The translations under genes were made by a program, and so were the position numbers. A stretch of DNA of 64,000 nt from Rotaria macrura (lineage: Eukaryota > Rotifera > Eurotatoria > Philodinida > Philodinidae), in assembly GCA_900239685.1 (NCBI GenBank), contig OENT01000280.1, positions 78,248 through 142,247 of the forward strand, written 5' to 3'. Below are positions 1 through 12,300 of the stretch, one piece after another; position 1 is the stretch's first letter; the number at the start of each line of letters is the position of its first letter. The notes under the pieces are model-generated. The model saw only the letters and a list, made by a program, of their open reading frames with translations. It did not search any database and was not told the DNA's origin.

Positions 1-1110
1 AGCATTTCTGATAGTTAATCATATTTGATCATGACATACTATGCCGTACCATTGAATGACATTTAATTCATTCGTTTTCTGTCATCTTCAAAGTTTTTGT
101 TTTCCAAATGTTCAAAGAATAAAGAATTCATTCGAGCTAATGAAATTATTGGAAAAACAGTGTACATGAATTGGATTGTGTTGTGTTGTGTGTTAATTAT
201 TATTATTATTATCATTATTGATTCATTATTAGGTGAACATTATTGAAAACTGTAAAGATCTTCAATAGTAAGATGTTTTTTTCTTGCATAATTCATATTA
301 TAAAAATGATTCTGGGGATAAAATGAAAGATGAGCCTGTCTTAATTGAATAGCCGAAGTACAAAATCAATACAAAATTATTTATTTACATTCAATAGAAA
401 TACAAGAAGAATATGCCAAATTGTATTGATGATTATTTAATAGCATTTACCTCAGTATAATTAAGAGAATGATCTTTAAAAAGACAAACAATTGTGTAAA
501 CAATTACATATCTGATTTGATTATCCATTCTACATTTTTAGCCATACTCCTTCCATCATCGCTATTTAGTGTTAGCTGTGAAATCTTCGAACAGCAGGGA
601 TAATTTTCTACAGCATAGTTTCAGTAATTGACAAATCATCAGATCTCAATTGGTTTAGTATTCTTTTGAAAACAGATACTTCGCTCGTACTTGTTTTATT
701 TTTTATAAAATAGTATCTCTTTAAATAATAGATGGTTACCAAGTACCATCGTTTAATGATGTTTCATGATGTCTTTACTTTATGAACATCAGACCATTCA
801 TTTATTATTCACTAGTGTGAGATATAGTATAATACAAAACTATTATAAAGATACTGAAATCGTTGCAATGAAATCAACTTGTCGATGATATGCTTACTAT
901 TATCTATCGCTTAATACCGAAAGTGCTAATATCAAGAGAATAAATTAATCAATTAGATAAAGAAACGTTTCGTGGATTCAAAAAGCTACTATGTAGTATT
1001 TTCTATTCTTCGCAAGGTAAATAAAAGTAGGAAATGTCATTGAAACAATATTTTTTGTATCAATTAGTTATTAATATGTTTATTCGTTTTCTTACATGAT
1101 AACATGTTCT
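1..1110. other. non-coding flank, downstream of PP1 gene
   Basis: AT-rich sequence with no convincing coding exon on either strand. A short TTA/ATT-rich microsatellite lies near 195–222. On the minus strand an AATAAA-type polyadenylation signal at about 1079–1084 lies some 27 nt past the stop codon of the neighbouring phosphatase gene and probably serves it. Confidence 0.6.
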
Positions 1111-3092
1111 TTACTTTTTAAAATGAGGTGTTTTTATAGATGATGTAGATTTCGGAAAAGGTGTATGTGCAACTGTTTTTCTATGTTGTGTTTCTTGCAT
1201 TGCTTTTTGAGTTGATGGTCGTAGTATTTGAAATGAACACATTAAATTTTCATCTACACTCATTACACCACCAGCATTATCGAATTCTCCACAGTAATTC
1301 GGTGCAGAAAAAATTGTTACTAATTGACGTTTAGCAAAAAATTCATAGCCATCTTCAACAACCTTAAATTATTCAGTAGAGTAAAGAAAAAGGTCTATTC
1401 TTCTCTGGATTCATTAAAAGAAAACCTGATGTCCTCGGCAAATAAGATCAAGATCGTGTCGTGTTAAAAATCGTGAGACAACATCAACACCAAACGTGAA
1501 TGATACACCCCGATCATTTTCACCCCACTCGGATGCATCTTTATCTGGATCAGACCATAGAAGATCACAAAGTAATCCTGTATCAGGTACATCGGTTGGC
1601 CTTGCAATGCGTCTTATTTGTTCAAATGAATGTAAATCAGGACTAAGGCCACCGTGACAACAAAAAATCTTTTCGTCAATTATTGCTGCTATTGGTAAAC
1701 AATTAAAACAATCCGTAAACATTTTCCATAATTTAACATTATAACGTCGTTTCACTTCATCATAAAAGCCATATATACGATTAATGGATGCACATTCATG
1801 ATTTCCACGTAATAGAAAGAAATTTTCGGCATATTTTATTTTATAACAAAAGAGAATAACGATTGTTTCGAGGGACATTTTACCACGATCAACATAATCA
1901 CCTAAATATTCAAACAATAAACTGATTTCAACATTGTAAGATGATACAAGAAACAAAAGGGAAAACGTTGAAGCTTATTGCTTGCTCGATCGAATGGTAC
2001 ATACTTCACATGAGTGAAAAAATTAGCGATTGTGATCAAGACATCTGCTCTCTTCTGAAATTCGGTTATCCAAGAGTCATCCCTCAATTCTTGACGTGCC
2101 TGAAAATATCGGCTACATTGAGAATTATGCTGCATGACAAAAGATGTGCAGTACTGCGTTCAAGAATGAAATCAAAAGATAATTTCGTTCTCTACTTTGA
2201 GCCTAACGATTTAATCTGAAAACGTTCATATATTGATTTGAATTCTGTTCGAATGTTTGGCAAATCTATTAGCAAGAACATTTTTCATCCTCTCACATAC
2301 AGATATTCTATAGAGAAAGTATACTGTTTTTGTGATGCATAATAGTCGAGTAAACTCACGGGTTTACAAAATTCGATTCATACCAATGTGTATCAATTGT
2401 TGATCTCTACATAAAACATGTTTGGCTAACATCGATTTTTTAATAACTTAAATAGTGAGAAAACCTTATGTTGAAGTACTTCATCAAAGAATTCGTGCCA
2501 GTGCAAGGCGAAAAGTACGATGAAAAAGATTTTCTTCAATACTTTCATGTTTTAATTTTCGAATATTTGCTCTGCACTATCGAACAAAGCGAGGCAACAA
2601 AACTACTCATCCTGTGTGTTTTCTCTAAAGAGTAAAATACATCAATCAGACTGCACTGGTTTTCAATGAAGTCGAATGGATGAAAAATTCAACAGTTATT
2701 TTGCCTAGAAACGTTCCATTCATTCATTCTGTTTAATTTACCAAGAAACAGATAGTTTGCTTCAGGTGGATATCCATTGGCGTCAAATAAACGAAGTAAA
2801 TCAGTAAATTGACCATGTGTATCACCACAAATCTTCAATGGAGCTTCTATTTAAAAAAAAAAGAATTTAAAGATGAATAGGAAAGAAAAACAAACGGCAA
2901 GCAGCAATTTTATCTTATCATCTTACCTAACTCAAGAAAAACCGGTTGACTTAAGAATATTTCACGTGTTCTTTGTATAATTAATCGAATGTCATTTTCT
3001 TTTAGTTCTACTTTATCCAGTTTTGGATGTTTACGTACTTCCAATAACTGTTCTATGACAGCATCAATATTTACATTTTCATCGGTTGCCAT
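1111..3092 (-). CDS. Serine/threonine protein phosphatase PP1 catalytic subunit (4 exons)
   Basis: Exons 3092–2927, 2846–2742, 1901–1426 and 1362–1111 join in frame to 332 codons plus stop, the usual PP1 length. This metallophosphatase removes phosphate from Ser/Thr in many complexes through regulatory subunits. Residue numbering matches vertebrate PP1: GDTHGQ gives metal ligands D64 and H66, GDYVDRG gives D92, RGNHE gives N124/H125, and the later HGGLSPD and [10 protein letters not shown] blocks are intact. The start is the ATG at 3092, since the upstream TTG is not needed. Oddities: GDTHG (as in PP5-type enzymes) replaces the usual PP1 GDIHG/GDVHG, and the C-terminal tail after ILRPS is unlike the vertebrate tail, although it holds TP dipeptides. 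Intron 2 (1902–2741) is about 840 nt, long for this window. A poly(A) signal follows the stop. PP1 rather than PP2A/PP5 is supported by the [12 protein letters not shown] region. Confidence 0.95.
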
Positions 3093-4874
3093 CAATCGAA
3101 AATAAAAATGCCTTGTAGATGGCCAAGAGATGATGCTAGTATAAATTTTATCATACTAGATGGACCATCAGCATAGTAACCAAAACGTGTCGGGCAAATT
3201 CTCGACAAAATTGAAAAGAATTCACGTATGTATTAATATTGAATAAATAGAGCACAAAAAAGAATCAAGTAATCAATGAAAATATTAAATGACTAAAATT
3301 CGTATAAAATATTAGTATAATAATAATTATTCATTGAGTATCAGAGGCGCCATTGCTCTATTTGTAAACCTTAGTTAGAGAATCTTTTCTTTCTTGGATA
3401 TGAAATCTTGTGAAGATATGGGCAACTTAAATGACAGTGGCTATTGTTAAACTTTCGTTGAACAACATATACGGGCACAACTTATTTTCAAATACAGGAA
3501 ATTAAGAAAAGAAAAAGCGATGAAATTTAATATTAGTACACATCAAGTCTTTTGGTTGTCTGATTTCACATCATCAAATTCAGTATACATCGAACTAGTA
3601 TTTCTTATCTCATCGTTTAATGGGATGAAAAATTCAAGAAATAAGCTTTAGATGATTTCTTTTCGAATAATGCTCCATCGAAAGAACAATATTTTATTCA
3701 ACGGTAACATCTAGTGGACGCTAATTGAGAAATACAGATAGTAAAAGAGAAAGAAAACACATATACAAGTCAAATAAGACAAAAATCATCGATTAGTAAT
3801 TACTTAGCTGACATTCTTTTGTCAACATACGATCGTTACATGTTTGTCGTAGAGTATCACACTGAAAGTACCCAGTGACCTTCAGTATGGACGAACCTTT
3901 TTCAATGCGCGAATGTGTATTTAAGATGTAGGTGAAGACAAATAATTCACATCGAGATTAGATTCAATATAACAATTGGACATTCATCCATATGAAAGAA
4001 CATCTATGAAACGGTTCAACTAATTTTTGAATGGATTTGGATTTCATAGTATGACAATTAATCAGAACGTGATAAGACTGAGCCAAGTTTTGATGAAACA
4101 TATGCATATTCATGATTTCTTGATGTACAGTTATGATTATTTTAATGAAATTAATGTCAACAGGTTTTTGAATGTGGACAAATGTTACACAATACGATTA
4201 AAATTTTCATAGAAGGTAGATTTCATAATCGTGGAGATATTCTATTTTCTAATATGTATACATTTGTGAAAACAATTCTTTCTCTTGTTGTCTACGAGTT
4301 TACTTTCAATTTGACATAGATCGGTAAATGTATGTTCGTATTCCTGGAAGCTGTTAGTATTACGGAATAGAACTTGAAAAATGAAATGCCAATCCAAGAA
4401 TCATCATTTTAGATTATTCGAAAGTATCGCACTGTCAGAGATGTTTTCCACTAATATCACCATCTCCTTTTATCGAGAAATCATAGATGTAAATCCTATT
4501 GAGCTTGTTTTCTTGTTAATTTTCATGAGGCCTATTTTAAGTCACCATATGTAAATAAATGAAATAGAAACTTTCATGTTAATTTTCTCATCTACTATTT
4601 TTTCAATTTAACTATATCGGTTATGAATGCAAAAGATATTGAAATAGTTTGTACGATATAAACAGTATGCTTCTTATGTAGACCATCTTCTAGTCATCGA
4701 TGAAGAAAACAAAATTTATTTAGCGAACATGAGCAATATCAATTAGTTGATTAGCTTGATCTTTCGCAAAAAAGAACGCGATAAAGTAAAAGTAGTTTGA
4801 TTAAAATAAAAAGACATCATCGAAGCATGTATACAAAGTTCAACGTTTTCACTTGTTCAAGTGATTTTTTTGCA
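3093..4874. other. intergenic spacer between PP1 and CDC37
   Basis: No exon with family similarity seen. Short open frames here (for example around 4027–4212) lack splice context or recognisable domains. It should contain the promoter of the PP1 gene and the 3' end of the Cdc37 gene. Candidate minus-strand AATAAA for Cdc37 at about 4715–4720. A GC-rich motif at 3343–3366 recurs near 10506 (see findings). Confidence 0.5.
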
Positions 4875-6477
4875 TTAATCAACTTGTAAGTTTTCAACAC
4901 CTTTCGTCACTTTCTCTTGAGGTTCTCCCTCTTGTTCTTCTTGTGCAATTTTCGTTTCTTCTTCATCATCACCTTCAGCACTTTTTGCATTTGGTACCCA
5001 TAAACCTGACTTAATGCAACGATCAAGATGATGAGCAGCTTCTTCTCGAGGCATTTTCGATAGAACTTCTTGTAATTGTGAAACGTCACGCGATTCAAAA
5101 CATAGTTGTAATTCCTAAAGAGAATGAACATAGAAAAGGAATGTAGAATGCGCTATTGTATCTAAAAATTACTTTGGGTAGAGATTCCATAACTTCAATG
5201 GGATCTAAACCACCTGGACCTAAACGTTTTTGCCTTTCTTCCTATAGAATATAAGTGTCATTTAAAAGAAAACATCACATAAATTTATCTTGTAAACAAT
5301 CTACCTCTTCATACTGTTTGATAGCGTCTTCAACTTTTTGTTTTGCACGTTTTTCCACTCGTTCTCGGAATGCCTGAAGTTCATCGAAAAATCCTTGTTT
5401 GTATTGTTCATCGGCTGTTTTCATTCTACAGATAAAAAGAATCATTTTTTTTCTATCTTTGGCAAGACAAAAACACTGAGAAACCTTGTGAAAAATGGTC
5501 GAACACATTGACGTGGATCAACCTTTAGACTTTTACTTAATTCGAGAATAAATTGCATAATCATCGTTTGATGACTAACATGTTTCATAAGTTCATGTTT
5601 CTAAGAAATAAGAATGTACATACCAATTCATGTGTAAACGAGAGGGAAATTTCTATTTTATTATTACCTCTTCCATTTCTAAATCGATACACCAAACAAC
5701 TAAATAATTCGCTGTTTCCTCACAAACTAATTCAAAATGTTCTTCAAGGAATTTTTGCGAATCTTCATAGTGACGATACATTCCAAATTTCTTGATATTA
5801 ACCTTGTGTTTGTCAACGAATTTTTTCTGAAAGAAAAAAGATAGGACAGTTAAGTTGCAGTTGAAACATCTGATTAAAAAAAAACAAACGTAATATTCTG
5901 CTTGTTCGTCTTCGGTCATATTTGCTGGTCGTTCTTCAGTTACTTTTTTATTAATTGAAGTTTTTGATTTACCATCATGAGTTAAATCATCGACATCTAG
6001 TGGACGTAGACGTTCATTTTTTTTTATTTCTTCATCTTTCTCTTTCCATTCACGTTCATCTTTTTCTAACGATTCCTTTTCAGCATTCAATTTCGATACA
6101 TCACCACCTTCCTAAATTAGAAAAACGAATGAAATTCGATGATTTTATTTCTGTTTGGTTTGCTAGAAAACTTACTTTTTCTAGTTTTTTAAGCTTTTCA
6201 TTGAAAGCTTTTCGACGTTCAGTAATTCTACAGGGAAGTACATTTATAGCATAGATTGATTTTAAATCGAAAACAAAAACTATGGCATTCTGTTATCTTA
6301 CTCTTTGCCTTTCTTTTCATGGTCAAGCTGTTCTTCAACACGTTGTTCACGTCGTTCAATACGTGCTTGATGACGCCAGCGAAATAAACTTGGTGTATCG
6401 ATGTTTGGATGTGTATCATCCTCATCATCCGATACTTCAATTTTTTTCCATTTATCGTAATTCATTGGTTTCGACAT
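4875..6477 (-). CDS. CDC37: Hsp90 co-chaperone Cdc37 (8 exons)
   Basis: Exons 6477–6302, 6227–6176, 6111–5890, 5826–5668, 5600–5485, 5425–5305, 5241–5173 and 5114–4875 join without a frame break to 384 codons plus stop (human CDC37 has 378 residues). Cdc37 loads protein kinases onto Hsp90 in the cytosol. The N-terminus carries the IEVSDDED block, with the CK2-site serine at residue 16 (Ser13 in human), followed by [19 protein letters not shown] charged coiled coil follows. The central Hsp90-binding domain shows [23 protein letters not shown] and [11 protein letters not shown], and then [16 protein letters not shown]. The acidic C-terminus is typical. All seven introns are 58–74 nt. The ATG at 6477 matches the conserved N-terminus. 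Confidence 0.96.
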
Positions 6478-8266
6478 GAGTACAAATATCTGAAATCGAT
6501 GACATTGTGTGTGTGTGTATTTTCATCGTATATTAATGTTGAACGTTATGGAAGTAAGTCAGAACAAACGTAGTTTATATCACCGAAAAGTTTGATAGAT
6601 AGTGTTTTCAACAAACTGTCTAACCTAATATATATGAATATTTTATGCGGTGGCCATTGATAGATTTCGAATGTAGCGTAATCACATGAATAAATATTAG
6701 AAAAATGGATGCTATCTTTAAACTTTGTTTTCATGCGTGGAACCTCTTTGAAAAAAATGTTAAATCATGTAAACTTTATCTACGAACAAAGGATAAAAGG
6801 CAAGCCTTTCTATTTGAAACGCAAACTATTTTAAAAGGAATTATTGATTGAAAAATGCAGAAAGTATCATAATTTTTCAACAAACTATTTGAATAAATAG
6901 ACAAGAAAGATTGTTAGCGTTTTGCGAATTTCACACAACGTTGTAATATTCATGAGTATACTCGAGTAGATTAGATAACATAAATTATTCACAATTTACT
7001 ATGCTACCTTGCGTTCAATGGCATAGTTCACATGTTGATACCTTCCTGAAAACGTAATATATCAAGCGCTATGTACATATTAAATTTTTTTAACGATCTA
7101 CAAGTATCATTACTATTGACGAACTCAATTGCTCGAAGTAAAATACAATATACATTGGAAAAACGAAGACATATTTATCTCACATTAATACTATCATTCT
7201 TATGAAGTCTATCATGTTAAGAGAAACTGAGATGTCTTCTCAAGTACAACTTCATATTCTGTATATTTGGTTAAATGAACGTCATAATTAGTCAACAACA
7301 CGAAGCTAGTCTTAGGTTAGTTACACGCATCAATGGGCTTAGTCTTGAACTAGAACTTTTCTGTTTGTGTTTCAAATGAATACCAGAAAATAAATAAAAC
7401 ATTCAAAATCCTACTTCAATGATTTATGATTAGGAAATCTTCCCGTATGTTTTATTTCTAGTCTTATTGAAACTTTTTCGTCAATTTAATACAAACTCGA
7501 ACTTATGATGGCAGTTTGGAAAGTTCTCTCCTGGAGAATTTGCGTTCAAATCTGATACTGGACTATAATTACGAAGTACAATTAGTATTCACACAACAAA
7601 TGTATTGGAGCATCTATACCAGTGGAAGTATCATCTCTCAGAATATTACTGAAAATTTTGAACTGACAAATAGAGATTGTCAACAGAAGATACTTATCAT
7701 AGATGTTATATCGCTGAGGCAATAGTTGATCGAAACATAAGCTAACGATTATCGACGAATTATCTTTAAGCGAAGAACATACGAATCTTTGATAATCAAT
7801 ATTATAATTAATACAAGAAATCCAGATAAACATAACAGATTGCTTTTAAAATACTCGTAAGTATTCATTCTCACGCGAGCAGTCTGTTTTATTAAAAATC
7901 ATTTTATCACAACCGTGGCGAAGGATTCTAAATAGAAAAATAATAGCTATGGTATAGATTAGGATAGTCAAATAAATTCATACGGATAATAGTATGGTAA
8001 AATAAAGTCATTCTATGATTGTCGACATGCTATCACCTGAAGAAAAACTCTTTTGATAAAATGATTTTGTTCAATGAACTCAAAAGCCTTTCCGAACGAT
8101 TAGCCGAACCGTTGTAGCTGTTCAACGAGTCTATCTATCTAAAAACCAAAAAAAAANAAAAAAAAACAGGAAGATCTTGTTAAGCATAAAAGTTTGAATT
8201 GATAATAATAACAAAATTTTCGTTAAAAAAACACAATAATCGTAATAGTAATTATTGTCGATCGAT
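6478..8266. other. intergenic spacer
   Basis: AT-rich, no supported exon. Includes a GT microsatellite at about 6507–6518 just upstream of Cdc37 and an ambiguous base (n) at 8157 within a poly-A tract. Short open frames at 7516–7833 overlap on both strands and show no domain. Confidence 0.5.
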
Positions 8267-9377
8267 TTACCAACCAATCTTTCCTAGTTTACTATCTGTG
8301 CGTGGATCAGCCACAAATGATTGAACATTCACGATAGTTTCATTGATTTTTGTTTGCAATGCCCGTAAATCTTGAATGTATAGTAATCGAAGAATCTTAG
8401 AAGCCTCATTAATTATTTTGTCACCAGTATCAAAACCGAGTGGCATTTGTTCAGTAGAAAAATCAAAACCAGTATCCTTTTTTCCAGAAAAAACAGCAAT
8501 ATATAAATTTTCAAAAAAAAAGAATCTCATAAATTTGTATTCATACTTTTTCCTTTATTTGATGTTTGTCAATAGCTTCTTTTGACAGTTTTGTTGTTAT
8601 TATTTTACTGACAGCCTGTAAAAGTAAAGTCAATTCAGGAAGTAGAAAAGAAGAATCATAAGAGGATCATTTACACGAAGAACCGCAGTTGTATCATTAT
8701 ATTTTGTTGGGATTTGTAAGAGTGCACATAATTTCAACATACCAGCTTTGAATTCTTCACTTGTAACTAAAGAAAAATGATTTATGAAAATACTTCCTAG
8801 GTAATCAAATAATTTACAATCTATCGCTTCTAGTGGATTGCTATTTGGATTAACTGAGTTTGATGTTTGACTATTCTTTGCTGCATTCGATGAAATCGGC
8901 TTAAGTTTGTCAACTACGAAATGTAAACATTTTATAATAGCTTCTTCAATGAAAATAAACAAGATTTACCACTATCGCCATATTCAAATCTAACAGCTGT
9001 TCCGATGAGCCAATCACTAACAGCTACTCGATCATTTATCATTTCATTATCATGTGGATATTTTAAATCTTGTAAATACTAGAAATGAATTCACCAAAGA
9101 TAAGTATTTTTCTTATATGGAAAAATATCATTTACTTTGAAAAGAGCTTCATCCCATTGAGGACTTTGAACATCACGAAGATTTTGTCGACCATCAATAG
9201 CATATAGACGTATTTTCATGTCTTCGAGCCACACAACCATTTGTCGAAATTGATTTTCATCTTTAATAGAATACAATCGAATACTCGGTAAAATTAGGAT
9301 AGATGTATCACTCGTTTCTCACCTTGTGGATTATAATCTTTTCCATAGTCAAGGGCGGAAAGTTTACGTTTGAACAT
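8267..9377 (-). CDS. RTRAF: RTRAF / hCLE (C14orf166) RNA transcription, translation and transport factor (7 exons)
   Basis: Exons 9377–9323, 9260–9136, 9078–8970, 8913–8818, 8766–8675, 8615–8547 and 8476–8267 join to 251 codons plus stop (human 244 aa). In vertebrates RTRAF is part of the tRNA-ligase complex and of cap-binding RNA granules, and it associates with RNA polymerase II. Diagnostic stretches are MFKRKLSALDY at the start, FRQMVVWLEDMKIRLYAIDGR, VSDWLIGTAVRFEYGD, EEFKAGMLKLCALLQI, LGFDTGDKIINEASKILRLL and the C-terminal LQTKINETIV…LGKIGW. The second exon is taken to start at 9260, because only that acceptor restores the frame. The fourth intron (8817–8767) is 51 nt, a multiple of three with no stop, so unspliced message would still be read through. 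The 3' flank has a poly-A run containing one ambiguous base. Confidence 0.93.
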
Positions 9378-12300
9378 ACTAAGAATGATGCGTAGAAAAT
9401 TATTACTGCAATATCGATGAAAATGCTACCGAGAAAGAAACAGATGTTCTCGAATGTCCCTGTATTTATACTGTTGGTAAACTATGGAGTACTGTTTGCG
9501 ACATCTACTTGAGTCAAGTCTGTGAACTTAACAAGGTTTTTATTTTATATTAATGATTAATCTATCATAGTAAGCGTAATAAAAATAAGGAAATAAAATT
9601 ACAACTGTTTAATCAGTACAGAAAAAAAAACATAGAAAATTGATGGCAAAGTCTTACAGTTCTGCGTGCTAATTTTGCCGATTATCAGTGGCGCATCTGG
9701 CGGTATTTTCTTTATTTTGGTAGCTCTATCTGCACCACTTGCGTGCACTACTGATTTATTGTGCACCATTCTACTACCAATATTTGTCTATCGACATTGA
9801 ACCTTTTCATCAATCGTGAGTAGTGTCCATAGTCGCGTGTCACATAGTATCTGCTTTTTTCATCATCTTACCGTTATCAACCAACTAACAATTGTCCTCT
9901 CTTTAATTTGTTTCAAAATCTTTACACAAGACAGAATGCATCATCTAAACGATCGTTAACTATAAAATGCATTATGAGCCATTCAAATTCAAACTTTTCT
10001 TTGTATGATCATTGTTTATTGTTTATCTGCCGAGAAGAATCATTTAAATAAACGGATTCAATCAGAATCCTAGAGACGAAATGACTTTCGGATTTCTTGT
10101 ATCGGGCGATATTGGTTCTACTAGTGGACTTTGGTGGAATCTCACGCGAACTTTTGATACATGTGTCGTTATGATACCAGGTACTAAGTAGCGTCCAATT
10201 AATAAAATACGGCGTATCCGTCGGATTTATTCCTAGATTCGTCTTTCGGAATCCGATCGAATTCATTCAACAAGATACTGAAGAATTTTACTTTTTCGCT
10301 ACGCATTTCTTCTCTTCGATGATAATAATATGTAGCCAATAATCATAGCTACTTGATTGAAAAGATTTTGCAATATATTTTGATGGCTGAAAAATAATCC
10401 AAATCATTTATCTGTCCATCGGCTGCATGAAAAAATCATTGCATTTTCATTGTGAGTTTTTCCGTGTGCTAAATTTATATGTCAATACGAGTCATCAGTG
10501 CGTGGAGAGGCGCATTTGCTCTTTATTTGTTTCATAGTAATTCACAAAGTTGCTGAAGATCATTTCTAATTCCGTGAATGATGCAAGAAGCATGATACGA
10601 GACTAACTCAATAGACATATTCTGTACATAGTAAATATGAAAAGTATGCTGAAAGTGGCATCCAGTTACTGAAGCTTTTTTCAAGTTTTTAATCAATTCA
10701 CTTAATTTCAAATAGTTCAAGCTTGTAAGTTGCAGTCTTTGCAATACGTAGACATCTAAAAATATGTTTCCTCAGAGAGTTTCACAAAACTAGAAACGAT
10801 TAAGGATTACATAAAAACTTGCTTTCCGAGATGAATTCAATCTACTACGATTGCGAAACTGTTAGTGATCTTCGGTCAGAATATATTCGATGAGTACAAT
10901 CAAAAATGTGGTAAGGTTGCGAAACATGGAAAGTGGAAACCTCAAAAAGACAAAAACACCGAGAGAAAAAAATCTCGAAGGTTTTTAAAAGTTTTATTCG
11001 AAAAAAAAAATTTTGATCGAGACAAATAGCCTATTCTTTCTTGTATGGCATGCACGTGAATGTTAGCGAAAACCTTTTATTCACTTTCATGCACACCGAT
11101 AGCCACATCCACGTACCCATACTCTCAGTCCAGTGGTACCCGCGTTCACACTCAAAAGTGTGTCTCAGGCAAAATAGGCTTCAAACACTTTCAACTTGCT
11201 TCGATAATACAAAAATCGATGTTTGAGACTATTCACAAGGTCTATCATTCTACGTCGGGACAGATGTAAAGAATAAATTGATCATTGTATGTTAATTTCA
11301 CTTAGCATTATTTCACCGTATTTGAATAAGCTATTTACATATCCAAACACTTGGAGATGCCAGCACTTCTCCCGTTGGTGATGCAACATCTTCAACGGAA
11401 GAAGTTCTATGTACCACTTGATAAGTACTATCTTCTTTAGACATGTAATACTCCCCTCCACATCACACGCTGTAGATACAGCTTCTCCGGGGTGATAAAT
11501 GCTGGTATCTCCAAATTTTAGAATACATGACGATGCTGATTTGAATTACAATATGTAGAAAATTTTTCATCTATTTTTTATACTTTTACATTCAATAAAC
11601 AAACCAAAAGTCTAAGTTTTCTTATTTTTGTACAAAGCAACTGGTAGAAATGTAGTATTCAAGCATTTCCATTACTCCTTCGACATACAATATTTTCGAT
11701 ATTGTACTCTTCGACATTGTCTTTTCGGTATTTCGCGCATTCGAGATTTTTTCTCTCGAGACTCTTGATTTTACTATTTCGACGTTTTGTCACCTAATCG
11801 AAAAGTTACTCTTTCCTCAATCGAGCAGGTCGGGGGTTGTATTGGTATCGAACTAAAAATCAGTTGAATATTTGTTAAGCCGATCTTAATGTTCATACCG
11901 CTCTTAAATCCTGTTAGCGATTGTCGACTGCAGTTTTTTTTAATAAGGCTAGCTAAAAACAATGAAGGAGACAAACGTGCATGTTGTGAAAGAAAAGGAA
12001 AGTTTGACAGGAATAAAACACTTCAAATCAACATGCTTAATATGATTTGATAACTCAAAGTCGGTTCATGAAATCGCATGACAATGAGTGCTCATTCCAC
12101 TCGATTGTCTAAGGTTAGAATTGTTTTCTCGTTTTGTAAATATTTTATCCGATGCGTAGAATTTCTCTTCTATTACAAAAAGAAGACGATGATAAATTAA
12201 AATTATCCACACCTACGAACTTCTTGTGAATATTGTGTAAGTTATGAACCTAGAAAATTTTAAAGCATTTAGAATTCATTTTAATCCTCTTCTTGTATTT

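Noticed and set aside
5553..6254. Plus-strand frames of 80 and 99 codons
   Set aside because: They are antisense to Cdc37 exons.
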